DNA of 64,000 nucleotides. Origin: Lactiplantibacillus plantarum. GTDB taxonomy: Bacteria; Bacillota; Bacilli; Lactobacillales; Lactobacillaceae. The notes under the pieces were generated by a model. It was not told where the DNA came from and did no database searches. It worked only from the letters and a program-made list of their open reading frames with translations. The position numbers and the translations under genes were made by a program. Positions 61,088 through 64,000 of the stretch are shown here, piece by piece. Each line of letters starts with the position of its first letter. Position 1 is the stretch's first letter. The stretch lies in assembly GCF_014131735.1 (NCBI RefSeq), contig NZ_CP039121.1:1550001-1614000 (forward strand), read 5' to 3'.

Positions 61088-62101
61088 ATGAGGCGTACGA
61101 TTTCTGCAGTACCATTTGGTGTGTATCAAGGCGAGTCAGTCTATTTATACACGATTGAAAATATCCATCATAGCAAACTAAAAGTGTTGAGTTATGCGGC
61201 AACGTGGTATGACTTCGAAGTGCAGGTCGACCGCCAGCCACACTCATTAGTGCTTCACTTTGATAACTTGGCGGATTATATCGAGACGCCTTATCAAGTC
61301 GGCAAAACAGTGGGTCGAGTTGCTGGCCGAATCGGTAACGCGACGTTTTCCTTGAATGGGCAGACGTATCACTTACAACCAAATAACGGCCGGCATTTGC
61401 TACACGGTGGCAATCATGGCTTACAAACGCATAATTTTCGAGCTCGTTTTGATCCTGATGGCGACACTGTCACATTGACGACAACGCTAGCGAGCGCTGA
61501 CGATGGTTTTCCAGGCGACTTGACGGTAACTGTAAGCTATACGTTAACGGCCGATGATGAGGTTCAAATCAGCTATCACGGGGTGACCACTGCTGATACG
61601 TTATTCAATCCGACCTGTCACGTTTACTTTAATCTTGATGGTCAGGCCGCACTGATTAATCCCCAGCAATTACGTATCAACTCGACCAAGCTAGTTCATA
61701 CGAATCACGAGAAGGTTCCGACCGGCGTCTTCTACGTCCTGTCACCAGCGTATGACTTTCGTGAGCAGCCAACGATTCAATCGCAGCTCGATCGATTGAT
61801 CCAAGAAACTGGCAGGACGGAATACGATGATTGCTATGTGCTTGACCACCAGGATGAACCCGCTGGCGTGTTGGCAACGACTCACGGGCGACTGCTCATC
61901 AACACGGATCGCAATGGTTTAGTTGTCTTTACCGCTAATCCCGAACGAACGCAGTCGTATCGTTTAGGGGACTACCATGCGCTGGCCGTGGAATTGCAAA
62001 CCTTGCCGGATGCTATTAATCATCATGGCTTTGGCGATGTTGTTCTACGGGCTGGTCAGCCACGGACGTACGTGAACCGCTACCAATACGTGTCAAAATA
62101 G
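61088..62101 (+). CDS. galM: Aldose 1-epimerase
   Basis: 337-aa mutarotase interconverting alpha and beta anomers. The GalM beta-sandwich motifs are present: FGVYQGESVYLYTIEN, RVAGRIGNATFSLNGQTYHL, GRHLLHGG and the catalytic Glu in LAVELQTLPDAINH. ATG 61088 gives the normal N-terminus, but GAAGGGA abuts the codon, so its initiation region is odd. In the maltose operon it would supply the anomer needed after phosphorolysis or transport. Confidence 0.88.
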   Translation: MRRTISAVPFGVYQGESVYLYTIENIHHSKLKVLSYAATWYDFEVQVDRQPHSLVLHFDNLADYIETPYQVGKTVGRVAGRIGNATFSLNGQTYHLQPNNGRHLLHGGNHGLQTHNFRARFDPDGDTVTLTTTLASADDGFPGDLTVTVSYTLTADDEVQISYHGVTTADTLFNPTCHVYFNLDGQAALINPQQLRINSTKLVHTNHEKVPTGVFYVLSPAYDFREQPTIQSQLDRLIQETGRTEYDDCYVLDHQDEPAGVLATTHGRLLINTDRNGLVVFTANPERTQSYRLGDYHALAVELQTLPDAINHHGFGDVVLRAGQPRTYVNRYQYVSK

Positions 62102-62141
62102 CAATCAATAGATGATGGAAATTATTTTCTTTACCACGATC

Positions 62142-62179
62142 AAAAAGCAGTGCTTGCCATAGGGGCACACTGCTTTTTT
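62142..62179 (+). terminator. Intrinsic terminator of the maltose operon
   Basis: AAAAAGCAGTG/CACTGCTTTTT with an inner TGCC/GGCA pair and T6. Confidence 0.92.
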
Positions 62180-62196
62180 GGTGTACTTGGTTATAA

Positions 62197-62251
62197 CAAA
62201 AACGCGTCATCACAAGTATAGAATGACATTCCGTAGTTTGTGATGACACGC
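62197..62251 (-). terminator. Terminator of the mevalonate-pathway operon
   Basis: TTGTGATGACACGC and GCGTCATCACAA pair with a two-base bulge; on the minus strand T5 follows. Confidence 0.78.
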
Positions 62252-62257
62252 TTTGTT

Positions 62258-63304
62258 TTAATCTTTAATCGATTGCTTGTAGTTAACAAGTTCAGGTGAT
62301 AACAGAATCTTGTCCTGAATACGGCTACTTTTGAATTGATCAACACGCGTTACGCCGACGAGTGCAAATAGGCGTTTTAATTGCGACTGCCAATCCGTCA
62401 GCATCGCAATGACTTCGTCGTCCGTATGATGGAGTAAAGCGTGTAGCACGGTGCCAGCCATGCCGACCGCGTCAGCGCCTAACATCAACGCTTTTAAGAT
62501 GTCGAGTGGCTGTCGAACGCCACCAGCAGCTAAGACCGTGAGATCATCCGGTCGGTTCTGAACGCCTAGCAAGGACTCAACCGTGGTGAGGCCAAAGTCG
62601 TGAAGGTAGGCCATATCGCGGTTAGCACGTCGGCGATTCTCAATGTCGACAAAGTTAGTCCCACCGTGACCGCCTAAATCTAGGTAGCGTACGCCGGCAG
62701 CGTAGAGCTGTTGCATCGTGGGGCGGGAAATACCAAAGCCCACTTCTTTGACGATCACTGGTACCGTTAAGGCTTGGACTAAGTCCGAAATGTTAGTTAG
62801 CCAATGAAAGTCACGATCGCCTTCTGGCATGACGATTTCTTGAACGACATTGAGATGGAGCTCGAGCGCATCGGCCTGGAGCATTGCAATCGCTGTTTGG
62901 GCCGCAGATAACGGGTGGCCGGCACCAAGATTGCCAAAGATCAGCCCGTTCGGATTGTGGTCACGCATCGTGGCAAAAGTGGGGGCTACTTGGGGATCTT
63001 TGATGGCGACACTTTGAGAGCCGGTCGCAATCGGTAAGCCACAAGCTGCAGCGATGCGGCCTAAACGAGCGTTGATTTCGCCCGTTCGCTGTGAGCCCCC
63101 AGTCATCGCTTCAATGTAGAGGGGGCTGTCCCAATGCCACTGGCCAACGGTGGTGGCTAAATCGACGTCGGCCACGGCAGTTTCCGGCAACGCGTCGTGG
63201 CGAATCCGGACCTGGTCAAAGGCATTGGCTTGTTCGCCATGAAAATACTTTTCAGCTAACGAAACATGTTCATCTTTCCGATGAGATTGTTGACTTTGTG
63301 GCAC
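62258..63304 (-). CDS. fni: Type 2 isopentenyl-diphosphate delta-isomerase
   Basis: FMN- and NADPH-dependent interconversion of isopentenyl and dimethylallyl diphosphate, the branch point to undecaprenyl phosphate and other isoprenoids. 348-aa TIM barrel: [14 protein letters not shown]-terminus, [40 protein letters not shown] and [14 protein letters not shown] 63304 is set by GGAGGTG six bases before; the frame is open upstream. It follows the phosphomevalonate kinase gene by 71 bp. Confidence 0.94.
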
Positions 63305-63375
63305 GGTGCCACCTCCAATTAATTTAGAATCTGAAAACGAGTCCGGCAAGGCTGCCAGGCTCGTCAATAAACTGC

Positions 63376-64000
63376 TTAAGAATTTGGTAAAACGGTATCC
63401 TGAACCGTATGCACGTTTAAGTTAAGTTGTTCGATACCATCGTGAGCCCACGCAGTTAATAATGGTCGTGGGTCGATGGTTTGATCAATCAAAACGATCC
63501 CACAGTCACCACCACCAGCGCCCGAAGTCTTTGCGGCCGCGCCAGCACTTTCGGCGAGTTGAATCATACGCTGCAGCAGGGGTGTTTCAATCGTCACGTG
63601 ACTGAAATCGCCCAATTTCTGAAGTAGTTGACGATTCGTTCGCAACTCGGTTTGAATCACGTGCAAGTCACTGTGATGAAAACCAGTGATCATACGTTTT
63701 AGACAAGCTTTGCTGGCTTTTAGAAAGGTCTGGTATTCGCTGCGTTGCTTCGCCTTGACTAAAGCCACTTTATCGACTAAGTGTGATGTGGAGGCCGGTG
63801 AACCCGTCCAACCAATCATCAAACGTAAGGCTGCTGGAGGGGTCAGTAACTCGATTTTTAGGTCGGGCCACGGCATTGTCAACAAATCACTTAAGCTTGA
63901 CTGAGCTTGTTGTAGGTGTAACCATTGCCGATCGAATGAATGGTAGGCGATCCAGCCACCATAGACGCTGGCAGCAATGTCACCAAGCGAACCATTGCCT
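63376..64000 (-). CDS. mvaK2: Phosphomevalonate kinase (5' end beyond window)
   Basis: C-terminal about 207 residues of a GHMP-family kinase that phosphorylates phosphomevalonate. The frame is open to the window edge. [18 protein letters not shown] near the edge is the second GHMP motif, and [12 protein letters not shown] (third motif) is near the C-terminus. Upstream of fni in the same direction; mvaK1 and mvaD would be expected farther upstream, outside the window. Confidence 0.92.
   Translation of the reverse strand, partial: GNGSLGDIAASVYGGWIAYHSFDRQWLHLQQAQSSLSDLLTMPWPDLKIELLTPPAALRLMIGWTGSPASTSHLVDKVALVKAKQRSEYQTFLKASKACLKRMITGFHHSDLHVIQTELRTNRQLLQKLGDFSHVTIETPLLQRMIQLAESAGAAAKTSGAGGGDCGIVLIDQTIDPRPLLTAWAHDGIEQLNLNVHTVQDTVLPNS

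Noticed and set aside
1..64000. CRISPR arrays, tRNA/rRNA genes, intact insertion sequences
   Set aside because: No regularly spaced direct repeats, cloverleaf-like segments, rRNA sequence or transposase genes were recognised by reading; a tRNAscan or CRISPR search was not possible.

Overview
The window looks like chromosome of a Lactiplantibacillus plantarum-type lactic acid bacterium (L. plantarum or a close relative). The evidence is gene content and order: a trp operon, a complete type II fatty-acid synthesis and acetyl-CoA carboxylase cluster, a mevalonate-pathway pair (fni, phosphomevalonate kinase), a maltose phosphorylase locus and a cyclopropane fatty acid synthase beside a secreted lytic polysaccharide monooxygenase. 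Moderate GC, strong AGGAGG-type ribosome binding sites, TTG/GTG starts and many intrinsic terminators fit too. The species call is from memory of these families, not from a search.

Layout. 1-4245: trpDCFBA, entering mid-trpD. 4406-13307: cysteine hydrolase, quinone oxidoreductase, acetyltransferase, a permease paired with an M20 amidohydrolase, zinc alcohol dehydrogenase, DUF1648 protein, SDR and AraC regulator. 13427-23658: two strong palindromes, then fabZ-fabH-acp-fabD-fabG-fabF-accB-fabZ2-accC-accD-accA-fabI-PPTase, tightly packed with overlaps. This encodes malonyl-CoA formation, ACP and its activation, and every elongation step; the second FabZ has lost its catalytic histidine. 23853-31054: DUF554 protein, LysR, acyl-CoA thioesterase, an RsgA-type GTPase behind a structured leader with its own terminator, TetR plus a 14-TM exporter, and an SPFH protein. 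30991-34726: a decayed integrative element bounded by about 76-bp imperfect direct repeats of the SPFH gene 3' end, holding a broken tyrosine recombinase and small genes. 34916-43628: bacteriocin-immunity-like protein, cfa, LPMO, and stress and envelope genes (TspO, UspA, DUF805, lipid kinase, GlsB/YeaQ proteins, CsbD). 43812-56962: PepD dipeptidase, tautomerase, lysA, UbiA prenyltransferase, K+ channel, an isoleucine 2-epimerase homologue with an amino acid permease, HAD phosphatase, RsmF-type methyltransferase and a zinc-ribbon membrane protein. 57374-62101: maltose transporter, maltose phosphorylase and aldose epimerase behind a MalR/cre-like promoter. 62258-64000: fni and the phosphomevalonate kinase gene, which runs off the window.

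The most unusual signals are non-coding or degenerate: (i) the leader of the RsgA gene, with a five-codon ORF, a long nested hairpin, an intrinsic terminator and competing complementary segments; (ii) the relic integrative element; (iii) the FabZ-like protein lacking the catalytic His inside an otherwise intact fab operon; (iv) a 39-nt near-perfect palindrome upstream of fabZ and a hairpin separating the Shine-Dalgarno from the fabH start; and (v) a GC-rich, gene-free segment flanked by terminators upstream of the isoleucine epimerase gene. No CRISPR array, rRNA, tRNA or intact insertion sequence was recognised.
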